Of a stretch of 64,000 bases of DNA, positions 34,431 to 42,583 are shown in pieces. Position 1 is the stretch's first letter. The number at the start of each line of letters is the position of its first letter. The DNA is from Anaerobacterium chartisolvens (GTDB lineage Bacteria; Bacillota; Clostridia; Acetivibrionales; DSM-27016). The stretch lies in NCBI RefSeq assembly GCF_003337415.1, contig NZ_QPJT01000014.1, positions 1 through 64,000 of the forward strand. The letters are read 5' to 3'. The notes beneath the pieces were generated by a model that was given only the letters and a program-made list of their open reading frames with translations, was not told where the DNA came from and ran no database searches. The position numbers were made by a program, and so were the translations under genes.

Positions 34431-35570
34431 ATGTTTAAACTTTTAAAGTCGGGAGAATGCTTCACTCCTGAATATATAGGAAAAAAGGATTTATTGGTTT
34501 GTAATGGGAAGATTTGCAGGATAGATGACACGATATCATATAACGGTTTATGGGATGTAGAAATAATAGACTGTGAGGGCAGGCTTTTATGCCCCGGCTT
34601 TATTGACCAGCATGTCCATATAACGGGGGGAGGGGGGGAGCAGGGGCCTGAGAGCAGAATACCTCCCTTGATGCTTGGGGATATATTGAGCGCAGGTGTT
34701 TCAACGGTGGTGGGCATTCTGGGAGCTGACGGACTTACAAGAGGGATTGCGGATTTGCTCTATAAGGCACGTGCTCTGGAGGCTGAGGGGATAACGGCGT
34801 ATATATATACGGGGAGCTATGGTGTTCCTCCCGCAACTCTTACAGGCAGGGTAATATCAGATATAGCGTTTATAGATAAAATTATAGGGGTGGGAGAGAT
34901 CGCTATTTCCGACAGCAGAGCTTCCCACTGCCCCATAAGCTCCCTCAAGGAGCTTGCATATGAGGCAAATACGGGGGGGATGCTGGGAGGGAAAGCAGGA
35001 GTTATGCATATACATGTGGGTGATGGAAGAGAGGGCCTAAAGCCTTTATTTGAACTGGTTGACAAATCCGATTTCCCTATAGAAATGTTTGTTCCCACTC
35101 ATTTAAACAGAAATAAGGGACTGCTTGAGCAGGCAAAGGGATATGGAAGTCTGGGAGGGAATTTGGATCTGACGGCAGGAGAGTCCTCCCAAACGGGATA
35201 TAGCGTGCCGGATGCATTGGAGATTCTTCTGGAATGCGGTATCAACGCAGACAGAATTACAGTATCGTCCGACGGCAACGGCAGCATTCCGGGAGGAGGT
35301 ATAGGGAAGGTTGGACAATTGCTGCAGGACATAACAAGCTGTGTGCTGGATAAAAAAATAAATTTTGAAACGGTGCTTAAAACCGTAACCTCAAATGTAG
35401 CAAGAATTTTGAAGCTGTATCCGCAAAAAGGAGCGTTAAGTGCAGGGAGCGACGCAGACATATTGGTTCTGGATAAGCATGACCTGACGATACGCCATAT
35501 GCTGGTAAAAGGGGATATATGCATACTGGACGGTAAAATAATTAAGAGAGGGAAGTATGAACCTCAATAA
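34431..35570 (+). CDS. iadA: isoaspartyl dipeptidase (beta-aspartyl peptidase)
   Basis: 379 residues from ATG 34431, behind AGGAGG; an upstream in-frame TTG (34395) lies before that site and is rejected. Amidohydrolase fold: metal ligands in F-I-D-Q-H-V-H-I-T-G-G-G-G-E, M-H-I-H-V-G-D and S-S-D-G-N-G-S. It cleaves beta-Asp dipeptides; with cyanophycinase encoded downstream it would split beta-Asp-Arg from cyanophycin into free Asp and Arg. Odd: at the position where E. coli IadA has a carboxylated Lys bridging two metals, this protein seems to have Glu (G-V-G-E-I-A-I-S-D). First gene of the cyanophycin operon. Confidence 0.88.
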   Translation: MFKLLKSGECFTPEYIGKKDLLVCNGKICRIDDTISYNGLWDVEIIDCEGRLLCPGFIDQHVHITGGGGEQGPESRIPPLMLGDILSAGVSTVVGILGADGLTRGIADLLYKARALEAEGITAYIYTGSYGVPPATLTGRVISDIAFIDKIIGVGEIAISDSRASHCPISSLKELAYEANTGGMLGGKAGVMHIHVGDGREGLKPLFELVDKSDFPIEMFVPTHLNRNKGLLEQAKGYGSLGGNLDLTAGESSQTGYSVPDALEILLECGINADRITVSSDGNGSIPGGGIGKVGQLLQDITSCVLDKKINFETVLKTVTSNVARILKLYPQKGALSAGSDADILVLDKHDLTIRHMLVKGDICILDGKIIKRGKYEPQ

Positions 35571-35584
35571 AAAGGGTGATTATT

Positions 35585-35857
35585 ATGAGTCATAGTAAAA
35601 GCAATAAGGAGAATTTTGCAGAGGTGGCGAAAGGCTTTTTTTTACCTTTGATAGGCTGGAGTGCCGCAATAATGTCATTGTTTGCCTATCCATTTATATT
35701 TGGAACGCTGGGAGTGGTAATGGGAATATTATATACACCAAGCGAGGGCAGAACAGGAGTGCGTATAATTATTGCAAGCATGGCATTTATGGGCATGGGG
35801 CTTTTTCTAGGCAGTGAGCTTATAGGCCATACAAGGGATTTTTTAGGATTTAAGTAA
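35585..35857 (+). CDS. small two-helix membrane protein in the cyanophycin operon
   Basis: 90 residues from ATG 35585 (site AAAGGGTG; a GTG at 35576 overlaps it). Charged N-terminus, then two hydrophobic helices (residues ~18-45 and ~60-80) separated by T-P-S-E-G-R-T-G-V-R. Not assigned to a known family by reading. It sits 14 bases after iadA and about 130 bases before the cyanophycinase start, so it is co-transcribed; a role linked to cyanophycin is inferred only from position. Confidence 0.68.
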   Translation: MSHSKSNKENFAEVAKGFFLPLIGWSAAIMSLFAYPFIFGTLGVVMGILYTPSEGRTGVRIIIASMAFMGMGLFLGSELIGHTRDFLGFK

Positions 35858-35989
35858 TATAAAGGGGCATTGGCATTTACCTTGTGCAAAGGCTTTTTTC
35901 TTTTGTGTAAATTTTTAAATTTAAGAATAATTAGTATTGATATGGAAAAAATAAGCAGTATGCAAAATACAGAGGGTTCGGAGGCGCTG

Positions 35990-36799
35990 ATGGGAGAGAA
36001 AACAAAGGGGAATTTGATTATTATAGGAGGAGCCGAGGATAAGTATGGGGAAAGCAGCATACTAAAAAACGTTGTAAATATAATAGGCGGAAGCAATGCG
36101 GATCTTACAGTTCTTACAACGGCAACCGAAAAGCCTGCCGAAGCGGGACGGGAATATCGGAATGTATTTGGAAGGCTTGGTATAAGCAACATTTCCATAC
36201 TTAATATAGACACAAGGGATGACGCCAACATGGAAGAAAACGTACAGATTATTTCAAGAGCCTCTGGAATATTTTTTACGGGAGGCGATCAGCTCCGTAT
36301 AACCAGTATACTTGGAGGGACAAAGGTCTATAAGGCCCTGCACGATGCTTATTTAAAGGGAGTGGCCATTATAGGCACCAGTGCGGGAGCGTCGGTGATG
36401 AGCGGAACAATGGTGGTGGATGGAAACAGCAATGACGCGGCAAGGAAATGCACCCTCAAAATGGCGCCGGGACTGGGGCTTCTTGAGGAGGCTATAATTG
36501 ACCAGCATTTTGAGCAAAGGGGAAGGATAGGGAGGCTGCTGTGCGGTGTTGCTGAAAATCCGTATATACTGGGGATAGGCATAGACGAGGACACAGCAGT
36601 GAGGGTATACCCCGACGCGCATTTTGAGGTCTTGGGGACAAATGCTGTTACCGTTGTAGACGGCAAAACCATCAAAAATTCAAATGTATCTGAGCTGAAG
36701 CCTGATGAAATCCTTGCTATAAGCCATGTAACCCTTCACGTTTTACCCTTTGGCTATGGATTTGATATGAAGAACAGAGAAGTTTTAAGGCTTCATTAG
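35990..36799 (+). CDS. cphB: cyanophycinase
   Basis: 269 residues from ATG 35990, five bases after GGAGG; the frame is open further upstream to 35870 but without a ribosome-binding site. Peptidase S51 fold: N-L-I-I-I-G-G-A-E-D-K at the N-terminus, F-F-T-G-G-D-Q, and the nucleophile elbow G-T-S-A-G-A-S (Ser about residue 129). Releases beta-Asp-Arg dipeptides from cyanophycin granules. No signal peptide, so intracellular. The synthetase gene follows after 19 bases. Confidence 0.92.
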   Translation: MGEKTKGNLIIIGGAEDKYGESSILKNVVNIIGGSNADLTVLTTATEKPAEAGREYRNVFGRLGISNISILNIDTRDDANMEENVQIISRASGIFFTGGDQLRITSILGGTKVYKALHDAYLKGVAIIGTSAGASVMSGTMVVDGNSNDAARKCTLKMAPGLGLLEEAIIDQHFEQRGRIGRLLCGVAENPYILGIGIDEDTAVRVYPDAHFEVLGTNAVTVVDGKTIKNSNVSELKPDEILAISHVTLHVLPFGYGFDMKNREVLRLH

Positions 36800-36818
36800 A
36801 ATTAGGAGGACATACAAA

Positions 36819-39470
36819 GTGCACATTCGCAGTATAAAAAGCTTTACCGGAAGAAACATATACAGTCATAAGCCGGTAATTAAAATGGTAATAGATTTTG
36901 AGGATTTGTATAGGCACCCCACAAGTGAATTTTCAGGGTTTAATGAAGCACTTTTGAAAAACTTTCCCGGCCTGAAGGCGCACTGCTGCTCCTTGGGCTA
37001 TGAGGGAGGCTTCGCCGAAAGGCTCGCGGAGGGGACGTATATAGGTCATGTCACAGAGCACTTGATTTTAGAGCTTCAAAGCATAATGGGCTATGAGGTA
37101 TACTTTGGCAGAACGAGAATAATTGAAGAGCCGGGCCTTTATTACATTGTTGTGGAATACAAAAATGAGAGGTACGGCATAGAATGCTGCAGGGCGGCTG
37201 TAAATATTGTTTCATGCCTTGTTAAGGGCAAAAGTCCCAATGTAAATGATATACTGAAGGATTTGAAGGTAATTGCCACAGAGTCTGAGCTTGGGCCAAG
37301 CTCAAGAGCCATACATGATGAAGCCGTAAAAAGGAGAATTCCCGTTACCCGTGTGGGAGGAGAGAGTCTTCTGCAATTGGGATACGGAAAATACTCAAGG
37401 CTTATTGAGGCGTCTCTCAGTGATAAGCCAAGCTGTATAGCTGTTGATATGGCAGGCAGCAAGCATCTGACAAAGCAAATACTTATGCAGGGTAATATTC
37501 CTGTACCGGCAGGCGATATCGCGTATACCGGGCAGTCGGCAATTGCCGTAGCGCAGGAAATAGGCTATCCCGTAGTACTGAAGCCATATAATGCAAATCA
37601 GGGCAAGGGCGTCACCCTTAATATAAAAAATGCGACGGGGGTAAAAGCCGCATATAAGGAGGCGGTAAGATACGGCCCTGCGGTTGTTGTTGAAAGATAC
37701 GTAAAGGGCAGAGATTACCGCATATTGATAATCGGAGGAAGGGTTTCGGCAGCTTCTGAAAGAACGCCTCCCGTTGTTGTAGGAGACGGAATACATTCAA
37801 TAAAGGAGCTGGTACGGATTGAAAACCTTAACCCCTTAAGAGGGGATGATCACGAAAAGCCCTTAACTAAAATAAAACTTGACAATTTGGCGAGACAGGT
37901 TATTAAAAGGCAGGGATTTGATGAGGAAGGAGTTCCCCAAAAGGGTGTTGCCATAAAGCTTCGTGACAACGGAAATTTAAGCACTGGAGGCACGGCAAGG
38001 GACTGCTCGGATGAAATACACCCTTACAACTGCCAGCTCGCCATTAACGCCGCCGGGGCAATGGGGCTGGATATAGCGGGAGTAGACATAACGGCAGAGG
38101 ATATTTCCCGGCCTATAAGCGGCTGCAATGGAGCCGTTATTGAGGTTAATGCCGCTCCGGGGCTCAGAATGCATTTATACCCCACGGAGGGAAGCCCTAA
38201 AAATGTGGCGGCCGACATAGTGGATATGATGTTTCCGAAGAGTCGGCCGCACTCAGTGCCTATTGTATCGGTAACGGGTACCAACGGCAAGACCACCACT
38301 GCGAGGCTGATAAGGCACGTTATGGCACTGGAGGGGAAAAGGGTTGGGATGACCTCTACCAGCGGAGTTTATATAGGAGACAGGTGCGTACAGAAGGGGG
38401 ACAACACGGGGCCTTTAAGCGCAAGGCTGGTGCTGTCCGACAGGAGTATAGACGCTGCGGTGCTGGAAACCGCCAGAGGAGGAATATTAAGAAAGGGCTT
38501 GGGATATGACCTTGCCGATGTGGGTGTGGTAACCAATGTGGGAGACGACCATTTCGGGGCCGAGGGGGTAAATACCTTAGAGGACATGGCCTTTGTAAAG
38601 GCGCTGGTGATAGAGGCCGTAAAGCCCAACGGGTATGCGGTAATCAACGCGGATGATGCAATGGCTGAATATATGCTGAAAAGGGTGGCCTGCAACGTAA
38701 TTCTTTTCTCTGCACACAGCAAAAACCCTCTTATAGAAAAGCATTTAAACAAGGGAGGCAAGGCGGTGTACGTGGAAGGAGGAAGGATTTGCATCCGTGA
38801 GGGCAGTCTTAAGAAGAATATACTGAGTATTAAGGACATACCTATGACCTTTGGAGGAAGACTGGACTGCAATATAGAAAATTCTCTTGCCGCTACTTCG
38901 GCGTTATATTCCCTTAATGTTTCGACAGACGCAATAAAAAAAGGCTTAAAGACATTTATGACGGACGCTGTGACAAATCCCGGAAGGTTCAATATATTTG
39001 ATATGGGAGAATTCAAGGTTATGCTTGACTACGGGCATAATCCTTCGGGCTATAAGGAGGTCTTAAAGTTTGCCTGCAAAATGGATGCTTCGAGGCTTGT
39101 AGGCGTTATAGGGGTGCCGGGGGACAGGCTTGACCGCAACATAATCCAGGTGGGGGAGATGTGCGGAGGGGCCTTTGACACGCTTTATATCAAGGAGGAC
39201 GATGATTTAAGAGGGAGGAAGCGGGGGGAGGTTGCCGCTCTGCTGCACAATGCTGCAATAAAGGCAGGAGCAAGACGCGAGGGTGTAAAAATCATACATT
39301 CTGAGATAAAAGCTCTCGAGACTGCGATACTTGATGCGCAGCCGGGGGATTTCATAATCATGCTGTATGAAGAATTTGAGCCTGCGGTGGAGCTTTTGAG
39401 CAAGCTGAAAAAGGAGCTTGAACAAATTCCTGTGGCTGTGGATATAAGGGTAGCGGAGCCGGCGGGATAG
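36819..39470 (+). CDS. cphA: cyanophycin synthetase
   Basis: 883 residues, the full length of CphA1-type enzymes, from GTG 36819 (site AGGAGG). N-terminal domain (I-R-S-I-K-S-F-T-G-R-N-I-Y-S-H), ATP-grasp domain (residues ~210-475: V-L-K-P-Y-N-A-N-Q-G-K-G-V-T, I-E-V-N-A-A-P-G-L-R-M-H) and a Mur-ligase-like domain (P-loop G-T-N-G-K-T-T-T near residue 490; V-T-N-V-G-D-D-H). It builds multi-L-arginyl-poly-L-aspartate non-ribosomally from Asp and Arg with ATP. With cphB and iadA it forms a complete storage and recovery module. Confidence 0.96.
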   Translation: MHIRSIKSFTGRNIYSHKPVIKMVIDFEDLYRHPTSEFSGFNEALLKNFPGLKAHCCSLGYEGGFAERLAEGTYIGHVTEHLILELQSIMGYEVYFGRTRIIEEPGLYYIVVEYKNERYGIECCRAAVNIVSCLVKGKSPNVNDILKDLKVIATESELGPSSRAIHDEAVKRRIPVTRVGGESLLQLGYGKYSRLIEASLSDKPSCIAVDMAGSKHLTKQILMQGNIPVPAGDIAYTGQSAIAVAQEIGYPVVLKPYNANQGKGVTLNIKNATGVKAAYKEAVRYGPAVVVERYVKGRDYRILIIGGRVSAASERTPPVVVGDGIHSIKELVRIENLNPLRGDDHEKPLTKIKLDNLARQVIKRQGFDEEGVPQKGVAIKLRDNGNLSTGGTARDCSDEIHPYNCQLAINAAGAMGLDIAGVDITAEDISRPISGCNGAVIEVNAAPGLRMHLYPTEGSPKNVAADIVDMMFPKSRPHSVPIVSVTGTNGKTTTARLIRHVMALEGKRVGMTSTSGVYIGDRCVQKGDNTGPLSARLVLSDRSIDAAVLETARGGILRKGLGYDLADVGVVTNVGDDHFGAEGVNTLEDMAFVKALVIEAVKPNGYAVINADDAMAEYMLKRVACNVILFSAHSKNPLIEKHLNKGGKAVYVEGGRICIREGSLKKNILSIKDIPMTFGGRLDCNIENSLAATSALYSLNVSTDAIKKGLKTFMTDAVTNPGRFNIFDMGEFKVMLDYGHNPSGYKEVLKFACKMDASRLVGVIGVPGDRLDRNIIQVGEMCGGAFDTLYIKEDDDLRGRKRGEVAALLHNAAIKAGARREGVKIIHSEIKALETAILDAQPGDFIIMLYEEFEPAVELLSKLKKELEQIPVAVDIRVAEPAG

Positions 39471-39488
39471 CGGATTTTAAGCTGGAAC

Positions 39489-39515
39489 AACGGGCTGTTT
39501 GAAGAAAAACACCTT
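39489..39515 (+). repeat. 27-bp direct repeat, left copy
   Basis: Identical to 40377-40403, 888 bases downstream. The right copy is the left arm of a terminator hairpin; this copy lacks the partner arm and is an orphan just after cphA. Together they bracket a segment holding one unknown gene. Confidence 0.9.
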
Positions 39516-39559
39516 TATTTTACTTTTTAAGATACTTTATTAAAATTAGCGTATGTTTA

Positions 39560-39588
39560 TTGACAATAATTTCTATTATTTATACTAT
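39560..39588 (+). promoter_or_regulatory. sigma-A-type promoter
   Basis: Perfect -35 TTGACA (39560-39565) and -10 TACTAT (39583-39588) with a 17-base spacer; TATACT two bases earlier is an alternative. It is followed by the small reading frame 39657 and the membrane protein gene 39736. Confidence 0.55.
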
Positions 39589-39656
39589 TATATTGTTGCG
39601 GACAGTAGTAAAAATTCAGCTTATATATTACTTATAAATTAAAGAGGTTACCGATT

Positions 39657-39719
39657 ATGGCATATTCAAAAAACAAAGCAGGCATTTCAGATAAGGTTAT
39701 GCATTGCAAGTTAAATTGA
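39657..39719 (+). CDS. possible 20-residue leader or small peptide
   Basis: ATG-initiated frame of 20 codons with an AGAGG site eight bases upstream, ending TGA 16 bases before the next ATG. Peptide M-A-Y-S-K-N-K-A-G-I-S-D-K-V-M-H-C-K-L-N. It may be a leader peptide coupled to the next gene or chance; only position and the ribosome-binding site support it. Confidence 0.3.
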   Translation: MAYSKNKAGISDKVMHCKLN

Positions 39720-39735
39720 AGTGGGGGTATTAATT

Positions 39736-40338
39736 ATGGCGAAAACTTTTAAAAAACCTCTGAATTTTGTTATACTTGCCGCATTACTGTCTATATGCAT
39801 ACTCGCTTGCATATACTATGCTTCTCCTATGAAGATTCAGAGAATAAAAGCCGCATACGCAGGCTATTCCAGTATAGAAGAGCTTAGTGAGTATTCAGAC
39901 ATGGTTATAATAGCAACGCCGTTGAAAGAGTTTGAAGAGTGCCCTCCTACAATCAAATATAATCCTGATGGAAGAATTGAGGACGAATACACTGTTTCGC
40001 CCTTTGGAGTAAAGAAAGTAATAAAGGGAGATTCACAATTAAAAAGTGCTGACATACTTCAGCCCGCTGCAATAATAGAAAATGCCCTTGGGAAAAAGGT
40101 TTTGCGGATTACAGGGGATTACTATACCGTAATGAAAAAGGGAGAGAGCTATTTGCTGTTTTTAAAAAAGGTAGAGGAGGAAGGCTTCTATTCAGTGGTT
40201 TCTTTGGAATATGGCAAATACAACTTAGACGGCGGGGATCAGGATGAAATGAGCATTACTGAAAAATCCGGCAAATTTAAAAAGGTAAAGGATATGGCAA
40301 AGGCAAGGTTTAAAAAAACATTTGATTCAATACAATAA
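39736..40338 (+). CDS. unknown membrane-anchored extracytoplasmic protein
   Basis: 200 residues from ATG 39736 (site GTGGGGG). One N-terminal hydrophobic segment (residues ~7-28) acts as signal anchor or signal peptide; the rest is soluble and likely outside: S-I-E-E-L-S-E-Y-S-D-M-V-I-I-A-T-P, G-V-K-K-V-I-K-G, Y-L-L-F-L-K-K. The pattern of 'is this a cost to... K-V-I-K-G-D ... G-E-S-Y-L-L-F-L-K' recalls small secreted proteins common in Firmicutes with no known function. The gene lies alone between 27-bp direct repeats and has its own promoter, suggesting a separately acquired unit. Confidence 0.65.
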   Translation: MAKTFKKPLNFVILAALLSICILACIYYASPMKIQRIKAAYAGYSSIEELSEYSDMVIIATPLKEFEECPPTIKYNPDGRIEDEYTVSPFGVKKVIKGDSQLKSADILQPAAIIENALGKKVLRITGDYYTVMKKGESYLLFLKKVEEEGFYSVVSLEYGKYNLDGGDQDEMSITEKSGKFKKVKDMAKARFKKTFDSIQ

Positions 40339-40376
40339 GGCATTTTCATAAAGCCTGAACGCTCTTTAACAATGAT

Positions 40377-40403
40377 AACGGGCTGTTTGAAGAAAAACAC
40401 CTT
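40377..40403 (+). repeat. 27-bp direct repeat, right copy
   Basis: Exact copy of 39489-39515; its last 14 bases form the left arm of the terminator at 40390-40445. Confidence 0.9.
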
Positions 40404-40445
40404 CTTAGGCAGGGAGTGACCCCTCCTAAGAGGGTGTTTTTCTTT
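40390..40445 (+). terminator. rho-independent terminator before folE
   Basis: Long stem: GAAGAAAAACACC followed by TCTTAGG pairs with CCTAAGA and GGGTGTTTTTCTTT (one mismatch or G-T), loop about 13 bases; the T-rich right arm ends at 40445. Confidence 0.75.
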
Positions 40446-40560
40446 GACAAATGGCTTTTGTGCGCGTAAAATAGTGTACATGATATTTATAGACTTAATA
40501 GAGAAACGCGTGCATTTGATTTTTAAAAAAGCATGTTCCGGCGACAGGAGAGTGAGCTTT

Positions 40561-41124
40561 GTGGTAGATAAAGATAGAATAAAGGCAGCGGTAAGGGAAA
40601 TACTTGAGGCCATAGGAGAAGACCCAGACAGGGAAGGTCTGGTGGAAACTCCCGACAGGGTTGCAAGGATGTATGAGGAGATATTTGCAGGGCTCCACAT
40701 GGACCCCAGAGACGTTGTCAAGGTTTTCAAAGAGGAAAACCATGAGGAAATGGTAATGGTAAAGGACATACCGCTGTATTCCATATGCGAGCATCACCTG
40801 CTTCCCTTTGTCGGCTCGGCAAGTGTGGTATACCTGCCAAGAAAGGGAAAGGTTATGGGCCTTAGCAAGCTGGCGAGGATAGTGGATATCGTGGCAAAAA
40901 AGCCACAGCTTCAGGAAAGGCTGTCGAGTCAGGTAGCCGATATAATCATGGAGGCCATAGACCCTCTTGGGGTGGCTGTAGTGATAGAGGCGGAGCATCT
41001 ATGCATGACAATGAGGGGAATAAAAAAGCCTGGTGCTAAAACAGTTACCTCCGCATTACGGGGAGTAATCAAAACCGATTCAAAAACCAGAGCCGAGGTC
41101 ATGTCTCTTATAAAAGGAATCTAG
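40561..41124 (+). CDS. folE: GTP cyclohydrolase I
   Basis: 187 residues from GTG 40561, nine bases after AGGAG; this gives the usual FolE length, and the longer open frame up to 40444 overlaps the terminator tail. Motifs: [12 protein letters not shown] near residue 33, zinc and active-site [10 protein letters not shown] near 75, [10 protein letters not shown] near 140. Converts GTP to dihydroneopterin triphosphate, first step of folate synthesis (or of queuosine precursors). Stand-alone; no other folate gene is adjacent. Confidence 0.94.
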   Translation: MVDKDRIKAAVREILEAIGEDPDREGLVETPDRVARMYEEIFAGLHMDPRDVVKVFKEENHEEMVMVKDIPLYSICEHHLLPFVGSASVVYLPRKGKVMGLSKLARIVDIVAKKPQLQERLSSQVADIIMEAIDPLGVAVVIEAEHLCMTMRGIKKPGAKTVTSALRGVIKTDSKTRAEVMSLIKGI

Positions 41125-41126
41125 TA

Positions 41127-41153
41127 GGGAACGCCCCCCGTGGCGTTCCTTTG
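41127..41153 (+). terminator. terminator-like hairpin after folE
   Basis: 8-bp stem GGAACGCC/GGCGTTCC (41128-41135 with 41142-41149), 6-base loop, short T tract (41150-41152). The hairpin is strong but the T tract short. Confidence 0.55.
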
Positions 41154-41315
41154 CATGAAGAAGCTTTTTTTCGGGGAATTTATTCTTCAGTAAATTACTT
41201 TATATATTTTTTAGATATTATAGCCTACTTCACATTTAAGAAACAAATCTATGTTAATGCATGAAGATTTCTGGTAAAATAATAGTATATTGAAGGCTGC
41301 GAAAGGGGAGAGCAT

Positions 41316-42248
41316 ATGTCTAAGCATACAAAAGCAGTACAAGACAATGACTTTATAATGTTGCCTGTTGTGGACTTTGTTTTCAAGCTTTTGTTTGGGG
41401 ATATTAAGCATAAGGAAAGGCTGATATCGCTGCTGAGTGCAATACTGAGGCTGCCTGAGAAGGAGTTTGAAGGGATAGAAATTATCAACACCGAGCTTCC
41501 GAGGATGTTCGAGGAGGACAAAAAGGGTATACTTGATATACGCGCGAGGTTTTCCGGAGGAAAGCAGGTGGATATAGAGATACAGGTGCTGCCGTCGGTA
41601 TTTATGGCTGAGAGGACGCTGTACTATTTGGGCAAGATGTACACGACGCAGGTAAAAGAGGGAGAAACCTTTCACGCACTTAAAAAGTGCATAGCAATAA
41701 ATATAGTGGACTATGAATTTCTGCCTGTGAATAAGATGCACACGGTATACCACTTAAATGAGGATGAGACGGGACATAGGCTGACGGATGTGGTTGAGGT
41801 GCATTTCTGTGAGCTTAAGAAGGTAAGGGAAGGGACTGGGATAACGGATATGAATGACCCGTCTATAGACTGGATGAAGTTTATAGGAGCAAGGACGAAG
41901 GGAGAGATGGAGATTATGGCTGAGACGAATGAGACTATAAGAGATGCGTTCAATTATTTGCAGGTTATAAGCAATGACGAGCAAAAGAGGCTGGAGTATG
42001 AGGCAAGGCAGCTCTGGCTTATGGATCAGAGAACAAGGGAGAAGGTTGCCAGAGACGAGGGTATGAAGGAGGGCATAGAGAAAGGCATAGAGAAAGGCAT
42101 AGAGAAAGGCATAGAGAAAGGCATAGAGAGAGGGGCTCTGCAAGCAACAACAGGCATAGTTAAGAATCTTCGCAGCATGGGTATGAAAGCTTCCGACATA
42201 GCCAGAGTCACAGGGCTTACGGAGGAAGAGATTAAGAATATAAAATAG
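41316..42248 (+). CDS. Rpn family recombination-promoting nuclease (PD-(D/E)XK)
   Basis: 310 residues. N-terminal D-F-V-F-K-L-L-F-G-D and the D-I-R-A-R-F ... V-D-I-E-I-Q-V nuclease core (residues ~72-95, D and ExQ of the PD-(D/E)XK fold) match the Rpn/PDDEXK_2 'putative transposase' family. E. coli Rpn proteins are DNA endonucleases that raise RecA-independent recombination. Residues ~250-272 contain a tetrapeptide run (G-I-E-K) encoded by five 12-bp repeats, and a C-terminal helix-turn-helix-like end (K-A-S-D-I-A-R-V-T-G-L). Such genes are numerous and mobile in clostridia; this one is intact, with site GGGGAGAG and its own terminator. Confidence 0.85.
   Translation: MSKHTKAVQDNDFIMLPVVDFVFKLLFGDIKHKERLISLLSAILRLPEKEFEGIEIINTELPRMFEEDKKGILDIRARFSGGKQVDIEIQVLPSVFMAERTLYYLGKMYTTQVKEGETFHALKKCIAINIVDYEFLPVNKMHTVYHLNEDETGHRLTDVVEVHFCELKKVREGTGITDMNDPSIDWMKFIGARTKGEMEIMAETNETIRDAFNYLQVISNDEQKRLEYEARQLWLMDQRTREKVARDEGMKEGIEKGIEKGIEKGIEKGIERGALQATTGIVKNLRSMGMKASDIARVTGLTEEEIKNIK
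42072..42131 (+). repeat. five 12-bp tandem repeats inside the Rpn gene
   Basis: GGCATAGAGAAA repeated four times plus a fifth copy ending GAGA. In-frame (G-I-E-K), so slippage changes length by four residues without frameshift. Confidence 0.9.
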
Positions 42249-42262
42249 TATTTCGTTGGTGT

Positions 42263-42302
42263 AATCACTCTGCGGACTCCAAAGTGCAGGGTGATTATTT
42301 TT
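42263..42302 (+). terminator. rho-independent terminator of the Rpn gene
   Basis: 11-bp stem (42263-42273 with 42286-42296, one G-T pair), 12-base loop, ATTTTT tail. The remaining 42303-42583 holds no convincing gene; short LacI-like starts there are discussed under rejected items. Confidence 0.82.
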
Positions 42303-42583
42303 CACCCTAATATTGCCTTAACTATGGCAACAATTAAGGAGATTGGCGGTACAACAATCATAGAAAAAAATTACCATTAAAGATATTGCTTCGGAAGATT
42401 ATTTAAAATATCGGATATATATCATGCAGCGGCGCACTAACTGCGGACAGGTAATTTTTGTAATAAATGTACTGCCAGTGTTGATTTTATGTTATTATAG
42501 TTACAGGCTGTTGCTTACGAGACTTAAATTATTTGTTCGGGAATACCGAAAATAACAATACTAAATATGGAGGTTTTAAGAAT

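Noticed and set aside
42317-42420. Short frames starting M-A-T-I-K-E-I and K-I-T-I-K-D-I-A-S-E, like LacI regulator N-termini
   Set aside because: Only about ten residues of similarity each, broken by stops; too little to call a pseudogene.
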